DNA from: RHKX01 sp963823275
Lineage (GTDB): Bacteria > Actinomycetota > Thermoleophilia > Solirubrobacterales > 70-9
Direction of reading: 5' to 3'
Assembly: GCA_963823275.1 (NCBI GenBank)
Contig: CAWGKW010000001.1
Coordinates: 186,001 to 250,000 of the forward strand
DNA: 64,000 nt
The position numbers were made by a program, and so were the translations under genes. The notes beneath the pieces are model-generated. The model ran no database searches, was not told the origin of the DNA, and saw only the letters and a list, made by a program, of their open reading frames with translations. Every line of letters starts with the position of its first letter. Positions within the stretch are counted from its first letter, which is position 1. This document shows, piece after piece, positions 36,763 through 45,654 of the stretch.

Positions 36763-37533
36763 GTGAGCGAGCCCAGCGGGACGGACCCGACCACAGTCGA
36801 AGATCCCAAGCCTGCGCACGCGATCGTCTCCTGCAAGGACCTCAGCCGTCGCTTCGGCGAGGGCGAGGCGGCCGTCGACGCCCTGCGTGGCGTCAGCCTG
36901 GAGTTTCCGGCCGGGGAATTGACCGCGATCGTCGGGCCGTCGGGCTCCGGCAAGTCGACTCTGATGCACCTGCTCGCCGGGCTCGACAAGCCCACCGGCG
37001 GGGCGGCGTGGATCGACGGTGTCGAGGTGACCTCGCTCGACGACAAGGGCCTGACGAAGCTGCGAAGGGAGAAGCTCGGATTCATCTTCCAGTTCTTCAA
37101 CCTGGTCCCGGTGCTCAACGCCGCCGAGAACGTCGAGTTGCCTATGCGGATCGCCGGCCATGACGCCGACCCGGCCTGGCGCGACCAGCTGCTGGAGACC
37201 GTCGGCCTCTCCGGCCGCGCCTCCCACCGTCCCGCCGAGCTCTCCGGTGGAGAGCAGCAGCGGGTGGCCATCGCCCGGGCTCTGATCTCACATCCGGCGG
37301 TGGTCTTCGCTGACGAGCCCACCGGCAACCTGGATTCGACGTCCGGCGGCGGGGTGCTCGACCTGTTGCGCAGGTCGGTCGACGATCTCGGTCAGACCGT
37401 CGTCATCGTCACGCACGACCCCAAGGTGGCCGCCTACGCCGACCGCGTCATCGTCCTCGCCGATGGACAGGTCGCGGCCGACCGGAAGGTGAAGGGCGAA
37501 GACGACGTCATCGACCTGATGCGGGACCTCTAG
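36763..37533 (+). CDS. ABC transporter ATP-binding protein (LolD/MacB type)
   Basis: About 256 residues from GTG 36763. Walker A VGPSGSGKSTLMHLLAG, FIFQFFNLVPVL, signature LSGGEQQRVAIARAL, Walker B VVFADEPTGNLDS. The FFN..P and EPTGNLD combination marks the MacB/LolD/FtsE-like export or mechanotransmission class. A CTAACCT -10-like sequence lies 7 bases ahead of the GTG, consistent with a leaderless mRNA. Partner permease follows 18 bases later. Divergent from the operon starting at 36701. Confidence 0.92.
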   Translation: MSEPSGTDPTTVEDPKPAHAIVSCKDLSRRFGEGEAAVDALRGVSLEFPAGELTAIVGPSGSGKSTLMHLLAGLDKPTGGAAWIDGVEVTSLDDKGLTKLRREKLGFIFQFFNLVPVLNAAENVELPMRIAGHDADPAWRDQLLETVGLSGRASHRPAELSGGEQQRVAIARALISHPAVVFADEPTGNLDSTSGGGVLDLLRRSVDDLGQTVVIVTHDPKVAAYADRVIVLADGQVAADRKVKGEDDVIDLMRDL

Positions 37534-37551
37534 ATGGGAAGGGCCACCTAG

Positions 37552-40131
37552 ATGCTCAGCCTCGCGCTTCGCGGGCTGGCGTCACGCAAGCTGCGGGCGG
37601 CCCTGACGACCTTCGCGATCCTGCTCGGGGTGGCGATGGTCGCCGGTACATTCATGCTGAAGGGGTCGGTCGACAAGGCATTCGACGACATCTTCGCCGA
37701 GGCCAACGCCGGGATCGACGTCACGATCCAGCCGAAGTCCGCTTTCGACAGCGGCTTCGACCTTCCCGAGTCCGGTGCCGCGTTGCCCGAGTCGCTGGTT
37801 GAGAAGGTTGCCGGGATCGACGGCGTCGAGAAGGCGACGGGCGGAATCTCCGACCCGGCCGCGATCGCGATCCTGGACGAGAACGGCGACCGGATCGGCC
37901 CCGCAGGTGGCGGCCCACCCCAGATCGCGGGGAGCGTTCAGCCCGAGCCGTTCAACCCCTTCACCTGGATCGAAGGCTCGCCGCCGGCCACCTCCGACGA
38001 GGTCGGGATCGACTCGATCACCGCCGAAGAGGAGGGCTACGAGGTTGGCCAGCCGATCAGGATCAGCGGCCTCCGCGGGGCCAAGGAGTACACGCTCTCG
38101 GGGGTCGGCCAGTTCGGCTCCGGTGTACCTCTCGGCGGAGCGAGCTTCGCGCTGTTCACCCTGCCGGAGGCCCAGGCGATCACCGGCAAGGAGGGGGAGC
38201 TGGACGAGATCCTCGTCGAGGCCTCCGACGGCGTCACCCCCGATGAGCTCTCGAGCCGGATCAACGCGATCCTGCCCGAGACCGCCGAGGCCCAGACCGG
38301 CTCCGAAGAAGCCGCTCAGCAGTCCGCCGACATCAAGGACGGCTTCGGCTTCCTGACCACCTTCCTCCTCGTCTTCGCGGGGATCTCGGTCTTCGTCGGC
38401 GCTTTCCTGATCTTCAACACGTTCTCGATCACGGTCGCCCAGCGAACCCGCGAGTTCGGGATGCTGCGGACCCTCGGGGCGTCCTCGCGCCAGGTGCTCA
38501 CGACCGTGTTCGCCGAGGCTCTCGTCCTCGGCGTCTTCGCCTCGATCCTCGGCATCTTCGCCGGGCTCGGATTCGTCGCCCTGGTCACAAGCGCGTTCAA
38601 GGCGATGGGATTCGAGCTGCCCCAGTCGGGGATCGTCATCACGCCGGCCTCGGTGATCGTGCCGATGATCGTCGGGGTCGTCGCCACGCTTGGATCCTCG
38701 ATCGTGCCGGCGCTCCGGGCGACCAGGGTCACCCCGCTGGAGGCGCTCCGTGACGGAGGTCAGGGAAGCGAGACCACGAGCGGCCGCCGGGTCTGGATCG
38801 CGCGCGCTCTCGTGCTTGCCGGGATCGCCGCCCTCGCCGGTGGACTCTTCGGGACCTCGTCGTTCGGATCGGCGCTGCTGCTGCTCGGCGTCGGGCTGAT
38901 TCTGCTCTTCGTCGGAATCGCGATGCTCGCCGGGACCCTGATCGCGCCCCTGGCATCCCTCGTCGGCAGGCCGATCGAGCGGCTCCGCGGGGTGACCGGT
39001 CGTCTCGCGCGGGAGAACACGCTCCGCAACCCGAGCCGGACCGCCACGACATCCGCCGCGTTGATGATCGGAGTTGCACTGGTCGTCTTCGCCGCCGTAT
39101 TCGCCTCCTCGGCGACCAAGTCGGTCGGCGACGCGCTCGATGAGACGTTCGCGGGTGATCTGACGATCTCCAACACCGACGGCTTCTCGCCGATCTCCCC
39201 CGATATCGCTCGCCAGGTCGAGGGAATCGAGGGCGTCGAGACGGTCTCGCCAATCGCGGGGGCGCCGGCCGAGGCACAGCTCTCGACTCCGACGAAGGCG
39301 CTCGTGACCGGCCTTGATCCCGCCACGCTGACGAAGGTCGCCAAGCTCGACTGGGTCGACGGCTCCGACGAGACCCTGACGGGGCTGGCCCCGGACGAAG
39401 CGATCGTGGAATCCCAGTGGGCTGAGGACAACGGCGTCGCCGTCGGGGACGAGCTGACGCTCAAGACCACGACCGGCGACGAGGTGGCCGTACGGATCGA
39501 GGGCAGCGTTCGTGACCGCGTTCAGCTGCTGGTCTCGACCGTCGCCCTCCCGATTACCACGCTGCGGGACCGCTTCGATGCCCGCCAGGACTTCGCCGAT
39601 CTGATCGGCTTCACGCCCGGTGCCGATGCCGACGCGACCCGCGATCAGATCGACAAGCTGCTCGAGGATCGTTTTCCGCAGGCGCAGGCGCAGGATCAGC
39701 AGGAACTCAAACAGCAGCAGGAGGATGGGATCAATCAGCTGCTCGCCCTGATCTACGTGCTGTTGGCGCTCTCGGTGATCGTCAGCCTCTTCGGCGTCGT
39801 CAACACGCTGGTGCTGACCATCTACGAGCGGACTCGTGAGATTGGGATGCTGCGGGCGATCGGCGCCTCGCGGTCGCAGATCCGCAGGATGGTCCGCTAC
39901 GAGTCGCTGATCACGGCGATGATCGGCGCGATCATCGGCTCGGCGATCGGGCTCCTGATCGCGATCGCTGCGGTCGAGGCGTTGAAGGACGACGGGCTCG
40001 TCCTCGGGATCCCCGTCGTGGGGATCATCATCGTCCTGCTCGCCTCCGGCGTCGCCGGGGTGATCGCGGGAATCTGGCCGGCGCGAAGGGCCTCGAAGAT
40101 CGAGGTCATGGAGGCGCTTCAGTACGAGTAG
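37552..40131 (+). CDS. FtsX/MacB-type ABC permease
   Basis: 859 residues. Layout: N-terminal membrane segment ~20-45, large extracellular MacB-like core, FtsX domain ~265-400 (FLTTFLLVFAGISVFVGAFL ... REFGMLRTLGASSRQV), second core domain, second FtsX domain ~730-850 (LALIYVLLALSVIVSLF ... REIGMLRAIGASRSQI). The fused duplicated FtsX form fits actinobacterial lipoprotein/peptide export or mechanotransmission permeases. Partner ATPase immediately upstream; substrate unknown. Confidence 0.92.
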   Translation: MLSLALRGLASRKLRAALTTFAILLGVAMVAGTFMLKGSVDKAFDDIFAEANAGIDVTIQPKSAFDSGFDLPESGAALPESLVEKVAGIDGVEKATGGISDPAAIAILDENGDRIGPAGGGPPQIAGSVQPEPFNPFTWIEGSPPATSDEVGIDSITAEEEGYEVGQPIRISGLRGAKEYTLSGVGQFGSGVPLGGASFALFTLPEAQAITGKEGELDEILVEASDGVTPDELSSRINAILPETAEAQTGSEEAAQQSADIKDGFGFLTTFLLVFAGISVFVGAFLIFNTFSITVAQRTREFGMLRTLGASSRQVLTTVFAEALVLGVFASILGIFAGLGFVALVTSAFKAMGFELPQSGIVITPASVIVPMIVGVVATLGSSIVPALRATRVTPLEALRDGGQGSETTSGRRVWIARALVLAGIAALAGGLFGTSSFGSALLLLGVGLILLFVGIAMLAGTLIAPLASLVGRPIERLRGVTGRLARENTLRNPSRTATTSAALMIGVALVVFAAVFASSATKSVGDALDETFAGDLTISNTDGFSPISPDIARQVEGIEGVETVSPIAGAPAEAQLSTPTKALVTGLDPATLTKVAKLDWVDGSDETLTGLAPDEAIVESQWAEDNGVAVGDELTLKTTTGDEVAVRIEGSVRDRVQLLVSTVALPITTLRDRFDARQDFADLIGFTPGADADATRDQIDKLLEDRFPQAQAQDQQELKQQQEDGINQLLALIYVLLALSVIVSLFGVVNTLVLTIYERTREIGMLRAIGASRSQIRRMVRYESLITAMIGAIIGSAIGLLIAIAAVEALKDDGLVLGIPVVGIIIVLLASGVAGVIAGIWPARRASKIEVMEALQYE

Positions 40132-40141
40132 CGTTCCCGCC

Positions 40142-40627
40142 GTGGGAACCGAGATCGAGCGTAAGTTTCTCCTCACCGAGCCACCTGAGTGGCTCGGTGA
40201 GTGCCCGTCGCGGCGGATCGAGCAGGGTTACCTGGCGCTCGAGAACGACGTGGAGGTGCGTCTGCGCAGGCTTGGCGACGAGTTCAGGCTGACCGTCAAG
40301 AGTGGGCGCGGGCTCTCCAGAAGCGAGACCGAGGTCGAGCTGAGCGGCGAGCAGTTCGAGGGACTCTGGCCGGTGACGGAGGGGCGGCGGATCGTCAAGC
40401 GGCGCTACCTTCGTCCCGCCGACGAGGGGACCTTCGAGATCGACGTCTTCGATGGCGGCTTGACCGGCTTTGTGATGGCTGAGATGGAATTCGACTCCGA
40501 GGAGGCGAGTGAGGTCTTCGAACCGCCGGCATGGCTCGGCGATGAGGTGACCGGTGACCAGCGGTATGCGAATCGGAGCCTCGCCACCCGCGGGCTGCCG
40601 GTCAGGTCGGCTGAGGATCGAGATTGA
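40142..40627 (+). CDS. CYTH-domain protein (inorganic triphosphatase-type)
   Basis: 161 residues. The ExExK motif EIERKFLL is at residues 4-8; further conserved charged strands: VEVRLRRLGDEFRLTVKSG, RSETEVELS, RRIVKRRYL, FEIDVFDGG, MAEMEF. CYTH proteins hydrolyse tripolyphosphate or thiamine triphosphate, which joins the polyphosphate theme. GTG start at 40142, 10 bases after the permease stop; a 13-bp hairpin lies in codons 11-20. Its end overlaps the next, convergent gene by 26 bases. Confidence 0.9.
   Translation: MGTEIERKFLLTEPPEWLGECPSRRIEQGYLALENDVEVRLRRLGDEFRLTVKSGRGLSRSETEVELSGEQFEGLWPVTEGRRIVKRRYLRPADEGTFEIDVFDGGLTGFVMAEMEFDSEEASEVFEPPAWLGDEVTGDQRYANRSLATRGLPVRSAEDRD
40172..40201 (+). 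other. Perfect 13-bp hairpin inside the CYTH coding start
   Basis: CTCACCGAGCCAC-CTGA-GTGGCTCGGTGAG. It begins 30 bases after the GTG start. In coding DNA it constrains residues LTEPPEWLGE. Such a stem near the start may lower translation, or serve as a binding site. Confidence 0.75.
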
Positions 40628-41246
40628 AGGTCCTCGCCGCCCCGGGCCTGACCCGGTAGTGCTCGTCCACGTAGGCGACGTTGGCGAGCGTCGATCCTCC
40701 CCGTTCCCAGAGGCCGTAGGCCTCGTGGATGTGGCCGAAGACGCACAGCCTCGGGGTAACCTCGGCGAGCCGCTCGGCGAGGAAACGGCAGCCGACCTCG
40801 ACCCCGTCGACCAATCTGTCGCCCGTTCCCCGGGGCGGTCCGTGGGAGATCAGGACGTCGACCCGCGGGATCAGCGCCACCGTCGCAGCCCTCGCCTCGT
40901 CGTCGGCGTAGAAGGCCCAGCGGGGGAGGTTGGGGACCCAGGGAGTTCCGTGGAAGCTCAGCCCGCCCGCTGCCGTGCTCTCGTCGAGCAGGTAGGTGCC
41001 GCGGCCGCCGGGAGTCCAGCCGTCGCTCTGGCAGACGAAGTCGTGGTTGCCGGCGATCCAGACGATCTCGGGATGGGGGAGGGATTCCAGCCACGGGTAG
41101 AAGTCCCCGTCGAGCCAACCGCCCTGGTGGGCGATCGAGTGATCGGCGAGCGGGCAGATGTCTCCGGCGATCACGAGGACGTCTCCCTCGGGTAGATCGG
41201 TGGGCAGGTGACCGTGGAGGTCGGCGACCGCGACCACGCGTGTCAT
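40602..41246 (-). CDS. Metallophosphoesterase
   Basis: 214 residues. VVAVADLHGHLP, LVIAGDICPLADH, VWIAGNHDFV, VLISHGPPRGTGDR and VFGHIHEAYGLW carry the complete calcineurin-type dimetal site. It differs from the 35812 gene (longer, GNHD form, like UPF0046/239AB-type phosphodiesterases). Followed 3 bases later by nothing on its strand; upstream neighbour is the LLM oxidoreductase, whose stop is 3 bases before its start on the opposite end. Confidence 0.9.
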   Translation of the reverse strand: MTRVVAVADLHGHLPTDLPEGDVLVIAGDICPLADHSIAHQGGWLDGDFYPWLESLPHPEIVWIAGNHDFVCQSDGWTPGGRGTYLLDESTAAGGLSFHGTPWVPNLPRWAFYADDEARAATVALIPRVDVLISHGPPRGTGDRLVDGVEVGCRFLAERLAEVTPRLCVFGHIHEAYGLWERGGSTLANVAYVDEHYRVRPGAARTFNLDPQPT

Positions 41247-41249
41247 GGC

Positions 41250-42233
41250 TCAGATGAGCTGCGCGGCGGCTCGGAGCGTCGCCTCGAAGTCGGACGTCGG
41301 CACCGGGCTGACACCGGGAGAGGTCGCGCCGGCATCGAGGTAGCGGCTGACGGCGTCGCGCACGTCCTCTGCGGAGCCGAAGCCGCCGAGAGAGTCGAGC
41401 ATCGGCTCGCTCATCGCCGCCTTGCCCGCCTCGATATCGCCGTCGCCGACCCCGGCGTCGAAGCCGGCGATCTCCCCTCCGAATCCCGAGCGCTCGAGCA
41501 TCGAACGGTAGAAGGGGAGGGAGAGGTAGGTGACGAGATCGGAGCGCATCCGGTTCAGGGTCGCCTCCCGGTCGGCGGTCACGGCGGATGGCACCGCCGG
41601 GACGATGTCGAAGCCCTCGAGGGTCTTTCCAGCCCGCTCCCGCCCCTTCGCAACCTCCGGGATGACGACGTCGCGCAGGTACGGGGGATCGCAGAGCCAG
41701 AGCAGGACGCCGTCGCCGATCTCACCGGCGAGCTGGAGCATGTTGGGGGAGAGCGCGGCGATGTAGATCGGGAGATCGGGGCGGACGTCGTAGCCCATGA
41801 AGCGGAACTGGGTCGGCCACTTGCGATCGCTCCCACCGGAGGGGTCCTCGCCCCTGAACATCGCCCGCATGGCCTCGACGTATTCGCGCATCTCGGTCAC
41901 CGGCTTGTCGATCGTCTGCCCGTACCAGCCCTCGACCGTGATCCGATGGGAGACGCCGACGCCGAGCACCATCCGGCCCCCGGAGATCTCGTCGATCGTG
42001 GCAGCGGTCTGAGCGGTGGAGGCCGGAGTCCGCGAGTAGATCGGCAGCACGCCGGTGCCCAGCCTTATCCGCTCGGTATTGGCGGCGTAGGCGGTCAGGA
42101 CGGTCAGCGAGTCCCGGCCGGCGATGTGGGTCACGTACGTGGAGTCGTATCCGAGCGACTCGGCCAGCTGCACGCGCTCGATCGCCTGGTCGAGGGAGCG
42201 GCCGGCCGAGATGAATGTGCCGATTCCTGCCAT
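41250..42233 (-). CDS. LLM-class (F420-dependent type) flavin oxidoreductase
   Basis: 327 residues. TIM-barrel bacterial luciferase-like family: N-terminal AIERVQLAESLGYDSTYVTHIAGRDS, then IRLGTGVLPIYSRTPASTAQTAATI, GRMVLGVGVSHRITVEGWYG and PIYIAALSPNMLQLAGEIGDGVLL. These match F420-dependent members rather than FMN monooxygenases, by length and the GVSH motif; cofactor is inferred. Its stop is 3 bases before the phosphoesterase ATG, so both are co-transcribed. Confidence 0.88.
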   Translation of the reverse strand: MAGIGTFISAGRSLDQAIERVQLAESLGYDSTYVTHIAGRDSLTVLTAYAANTERIRLGTGVLPIYSRTPASTAQTAATIDEISGGRMVLGVGVSHRITVEGWYGQTIDKPVTEMREYVEAMRAMFRGEDPSGGSDRKWPTQFRFMGYDVRPDLPIYIAALSPNMLQLAGEIGDGVLLWLCDPPYLRDVVIPEVAKGRERAGKTLEGFDIVPAVPSAVTADREATLNRMRSDLVTYLSLPFYRSMLERSGFGGEIAGFDAGVGDGDIEAGKAAMSEPMLDSLGGFGSAEDVRDAVSRYLDAGATSPGVSPVPTSDFEATLRAAAQLI

Positions 42234-42261
42234 TCCGATGTGTATAGCCCATGTTCGAGAG

Positions 42262-42343
42262 GGGGGTCGGGCGGCAGGGGCACCGCCTCCGCACTCGCTT
42301 CGCTCCCGCTGAGTGTCGGCGGCACCCCAACCGCCCGACCCCC
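42262..42343. repeat. S-family long palindrome, copy 1
   Basis: 82 bases folding into one long hairpin: outer arms GGGGGTCGGGCGG/CCGCCCGACCCCC, then GGGG/CCCC and CCGCC/GGCGG, a loop with CACTC/GAGTG. It begins two bases after the lplA-like stop, so could serve as a terminator. Copy 2 is at 57528-57609; outer arms differ at two paired positions yet remain complementary. Confidence 0.85.
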
Positions 42344-42345
42344 TG

Positions 42346-43161
42346 TCAGCGCGGCCGGTGGCCGAGTTGCAGCTGCTTGGCCAGGGTCAGGGTGGAGGGG
42401 GTCAGCTCTGTTGGTTTCAGGGTGTAGGTGGTTGCGAGGGTGGTGCGCAGGGCTGCCATCGTCCGCTCGATCAGGGGGTCGGGATCGTTGGTTGGGAGGG
42501 TCTCGTCGGATTCGCCGGTCTCCGCGGCCACGCTTCCGGTTGTCCCGGGTGCCCAGTCGAGCTCCAGCGCCTTGTAGATCGGCTCCAGGACGGTGCGGAT
42601 CCGTTCGGCGCCGCGAACGACGATCACCGCGCCGACGTGGGCCCCGCCGCCGACGACGCGCTGGCCGACTCCGGCGATCTTGCTGGCGCCGCGGGCGTTG
42701 ACGCTGAACTCCCCGGGGCAGTACTCACCCGCCACCTCGCCGATCCGCGCATCGACGCCGACCCCGATCAGGGCGTCGGCGATCGTGGCCGCCATCGCCT
42801 CGAACCGCCCCCGGGTCCCCGAGTAGGCGCCCGAGTGGCCGGTCGCCCGAGCCGCCAGCGAGAACGAGATCGTCCCCTCGTGGAAGACCGCGGCCCGCCC
42901 TCCGGCGAGGCGCACGACCGGCTCATAGCCGGCTTCCCGGGCCAGCTCGACGGCGCGGTGGTAGCCGGGGTGGAGGCGGTCGAGCCGGCCGAAGGCGAGG
43001 ATCGGCCCCGTCCGGTGCAGGCGGATCGTCGGGGCGAGCTCGCCGCGGACGACCTGGCGCATCAGAGCGGCCGAGATCCCGGTGTCGAGGCAGCCGTCTT
43101 CAGGGAAGGGGGTCTCGATCAGGCGGATCGAGGGCTTCGCTTGGGTTCCGGTGCTGCTCAA
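42346..43161 (-). CDS. Biotin/lipoate A/B protein ligase family protein
   Basis: 271 residues from a TTG. VRLAGGRAAVFHEGTISFSLA corresponds to the RRxxGGGAVFHD-type loop and GASKIAGVGQRVVGGGAHVGAVIVV contains the catalytic Lys. Attaches or transfers octanoate/lipoate to carrier proteins (LplA/LipM type). The promoter faces the Rpf-like gene; a CRP-type box lies between (43200-43215). Confidence 0.88.
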   Translation of the reverse strand: MSSTGTQAKPSIRLIETPFPEDGCLDTGISAALMRQVVRGELAPTIRLHRTGPILAFGRLDRLHPGYHRAVELAREAGYEPVVRLAGGRAAVFHEGTISFSLAARATGHSGAYSGTRGRFEAMAATIADALIGVGVDARIGEVAGEYCPGEFSVNARGASKIAGVGQRVVGGGAHVGAVIVVRGAERIRTVLEPIYKALELDWAPGTTGSVAAETGESDETLPTNDPDPLIERTMAALRTTLATTYTLKPTELTPSTLTLAKQLQLGHRPR

Positions 43162-43199
43162 GATGAAGTGTTAAGGAAGTATGAATTATCCATTGCATT

Positions 43200-43215
43200 T
43201 GTGACGAGGCTCACA
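43200..43215. promoter_or_regulatory. CRP/FNR-type operator (site 1)
   Basis: TGTGA-CGAGGC-TCACA, an exact match to the TGTGA-N6-TCACA consensus, in the AT-richer divergent region between the lipoate ligase-like and Rpf-like genes. In Mycobacterium tuberculosis rpfA is a known CRP (Rv3676) target, which supports assignment to the Rpf gene. Confidence 0.75.
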
Positions 43216-43331
43216 CATAAAGTCCTCCGAGACCGGGATCGTTTGTGTCGTCAACCGATTCCGGTCGTTGGCGGCCCTACGCCACCAACCTAGTCACCGC
43301 CGTCGGACCTCGCACATGGATTGGATTCACC

Positions 43332-43976
43332 GTGCCCAGACACGAGTTTGAAGCTGCAACGAAGACGTCCGTCGGAAAGCGACGCGGCGCAAGGCTGGCC
43401 GCGATCGCGGTCGGCGCCACCCTCGCCCTCGGGGGAGTCGGAACCGCGATCGCGGCCGGAACTCCCGATGCATCCACCGGCCCGGCGGAGCCCACCGTCG
43501 ACGTTCCCGCCCTCGACCGCGACAGCCAGCTCGAGCGCTCGCTCGGCATCGGCGTCGCCCGCAACGGCTATCGAGAGCTCTTCGCCGAGGCCAGGCGCCT
43601 CGGCGTTGCGCCGGATGTGGATCTCTCCGGCACGGCCGCCGGCCGCGCCGCCCTCGAGAACGGCGCCGACGGGATCCGCAAGGAGATCCGCAAGGAGAAG
43701 GCCCGCCGGGCCGCCAAGCCGGACTTCGGCACCCCCGAGTCGGTTGGCGTCGCGCAGTCGACCCTGGACGCGATCGCGGCCTGCGAGTCAGGCGGCGACC
43801 CGACCGTCGTCGATGCCTCCGGTACCTACCGCGGCAAGTATCAGTTCGACCTCGGCACCTGGGCGTCGGTCGGCGGCAGCGGTGACCCCGCCGCGGCCCC
43901 GGAGGCCGAGCAGGACTACCGCGCGGCGCTGCTGATGTCACGTTCCGGCTCGAGCCCCTGGCCCGTCTGCGGCTGA
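43332..43976 (+). CDS. Secreted resuscitation-promoting-factor-like protein (transglycosylase-like domain)
   Basis: 214 residues from GTG 43332. Signal peptide RRGARLAAIAVGATLALGG. Residues ~140-214 form an Rpf domain: IAACESGGDPTVVDASGTYRG (catalytic Glu in CESGG), KYQFDLGTWASVGGSGDP, ending PWPVCG with the second Cys for the disulfide. Rpf proteins cleave peptidoglycan and wake dormant cells. Residues 45-135 have no clear domain. Upstream CRP box at -125 to -117 relative to the start. Confidence 0.9.
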   Translation: MPRHEFEAATKTSVGKRRGARLAAIAVGATLALGGVGTAIAAGTPDASTGPAEPTVDVPALDRDSQLERSLGIGVARNGYRELFAEARRLGVAPDVDLSGTAAGRAALENGADGIRKEIRKEKARRAAKPDFGTPESVGVAQSTLDAIAACESGGDPTVVDASGTYRGKYQFDLGTWASVGGSGDPAAAPEAEQDYRAALLMSRSGSSPWPVCG

Positions 43977-44057
43977 GCGCCCCTCGCCGCGAATCGACCC
44001 TGATCGACGGTCTGGTCCAGGCACCGCCTCAAGCGCTGGCGCCCAGCCGCCGATTGG

Positions 44058-44795
44058 GTGTCGGTGAGCTCCGACGCCTCAACCCCCCCGCCACAGGGCG
44101 AGGGGTTCGTCGTCGCGCAGGGCATGCGCGACAGCCGCGCCACCTTCGTGCGGTGGCGGGGGGATCCCAGCGCCGTCCTCGGCCCCTGGTTCGCCGGTGG
44201 AATCGGAATTGCGTTCGGCCTGCTTGCCGCAGTCTGGGTCGTCTCGAAGTTCGCACCGGCCGACTCCACACCCTTCTACCTGCCGGGACTGCACAGTTCG
44301 GCGACCGCAGAGGAGTTCGCAGGAATACTCGGACTCAACCTGCTCGTCCTGGCGCTCCACGCCACGGCCTGCGTGGCGGGCTTCATCGCCGGCAGCTCGA
44401 TGCGCCACGTGGCCGAGACGAAGACCGGGTTCTCGCGGGTCGTCCACGAGCGCGCCGGCCCGGTCGCGATTGCCTGGGTGGTTGCCGTGACCGCGTTCTC
44501 GCTCGTCACCCAGGCGCTCGGGCTGGGGCTGACCGCCGCGACCCTCTCGATGCAGTTCGGGATCAGCAGCGGCGTTCTGATCCTGACCGTGCTCCCACAC
44601 GCGCTGCTGGAACTCACCGCGGTCTTCCTGCCGCTCGCCGCCTGGCTGATCGCCTCTCGCAGAGATCAGTGGGAGGAGCTGCTGGCGGCGACCGTCGCGA
44701 CGGTCGCCATCGCGTTGCCGATGCTGTTGGTCGCGGCGCTGATCGAGCTCACGGTCTGGCCTCGCCTGCTCGAGGCCGTCTCGCCGTTCGCCTGA
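44058..44795 (+). CDS. SpoIIM-like (stage II sporulation protein M/DUF95) membrane protein
   Basis: 245 residues, five hydrophobic segments. VLPHALLELTAVFLPLAAWLIASR resembles the SpoIIM C-terminal motif (PHxxxE). In non-sporulating actinobacteria such proteins are usually near RDD or ATPase genes; here the downstream neighbour is an HD protein with 22 bases between. Function undefined. Confidence 0.7.
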   Translation: MSVSSDASTPPPQGEGFVVAQGMRDSRATFVRWRGDPSAVLGPWFAGGIGIAFGLLAAVWVVSKFAPADSTPFYLPGLHSSATAEEFAGILGLNLLVLALHATACVAGFIAGSSMRHVAETKTGFSRVVHERAGPVAIAWVVAVTAFSLVTQALGLGLTAATLSMQFGISSGVLILTVLPHALLELTAVFLPLAAWLIASRRDQWEELLAATVATVAIALPMLLVAALIELTVWPRLLEAVSPFA

Positions 44796-44817
44796 GCGCA
44801 GTGGCAGACTGGCCCCG

Positions 44818-45654
44818 ATGACCGAAGATCGATCAGGGGGAGGCGACGATTCCCCGCCGACGCTGAGCGAACGGCTCGCGGAGGTTCGCTTCAACGTCCC
44901 CACCCGCGGCAACCGCAAGCTCGAGCGGTTCGTCGAGCGGGCCGCCGCCGACCCGCAGGTCCGGGCCTGGTGGCACCTCCAGCAGGTGGGATCGGAGCGG
45001 CTGGGGATGTCGGATCACTCCTGGGTCCACATTCAGATCGTCGCCAACATCGCCCTGCGCATGCTCAGGCTGGCCTACCGCGCCGGGATCAGCCCCGCGA
45101 TGGTCACCGATCACGGGATGAGCGACAACGACTCCGAGGTCGTCGTCGCGGCGGGGGCGATGCTCCACGACACCGGGATGTCCATCCATCGGGTCGACCA
45201 CGAGGCCTTCAGCCTGTTCCTCGCCGAACCGAAGCTGCGCCAGTTGCTCGACGGGATCTACGAGGAGCCCGAGCAGACAGTGGTCGTTTCCGAGGCGCTT
45301 CACTGCATCATCGGCCATCGCCGTCGCGGTGAGCCCTACACGCTCGAGGCGGGCGTGGTCAGGGTCGCCGACGCCCTCGACATGGCCCAGGGACGCTCCC
45401 GGCTGCCGGTCGAGCGGGGCGACATCGGCATCCATTCGATCTCCGCTGCGGCCATCGACGACGTCAGGATCGAACGCGGGACCGACCGTCCGATCAGAGT
45501 CGAGATCAAGATGAACAACTCGGCCGGCATCTTCCAGGTCGACGACCTGCTCGCAACCAAGATCCGCGGCACTCCGCTCGAGGGTCACATCGAGGTGGTC
45601 GCCTCGATCGAGGGGGAGACCGAGAAGCGCCTGATGCGCGAGTTTCGTATCTAG
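44818..45654 (+). CDS. HD-domain phosphohydrolase
   Basis: 278 residues. SDHSWVHIQIVANIALRML (His), AGAMLHDTGMSIHRVDH (HD motif), ALHCIIGHRRRG (His) and AGVVRVADALDMAQGR (Asp) complete the HD metal ligand set. Prokaryotic HD hydrolases act on nucleotides or cyclic nucleotides; this subtype has a C-terminal domain of ~90 residues (DDVRIERGTDRPIRVEIKMNN). Its stop overlaps the convergent enoyl-CoA hydratase by 4 bases. Confidence 0.85.
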   Translation: MTEDRSGGGDDSPPTLSERLAEVRFNVPTRGNRKLERFVERAAADPQVRAWWHLQQVGSERLGMSDHSWVHIQIVANIALRMLRLAYRAGISPAMVTDHGMSDNDSEVVVAAGAMLHDTGMSIHRVDHEAFSLFLAEPKLRQLLDGIYEEPEQTVVVSEALHCIIGHRRRGEPYTLEAGVVRVADALDMAQGRSRLPVERGDIGIHSISAAAIDDVRIERGTDRPIRVEIKMNNSAGIFQVDDLLATKIRGTPLEGHIEVVASIEGETEKRLMREFRI

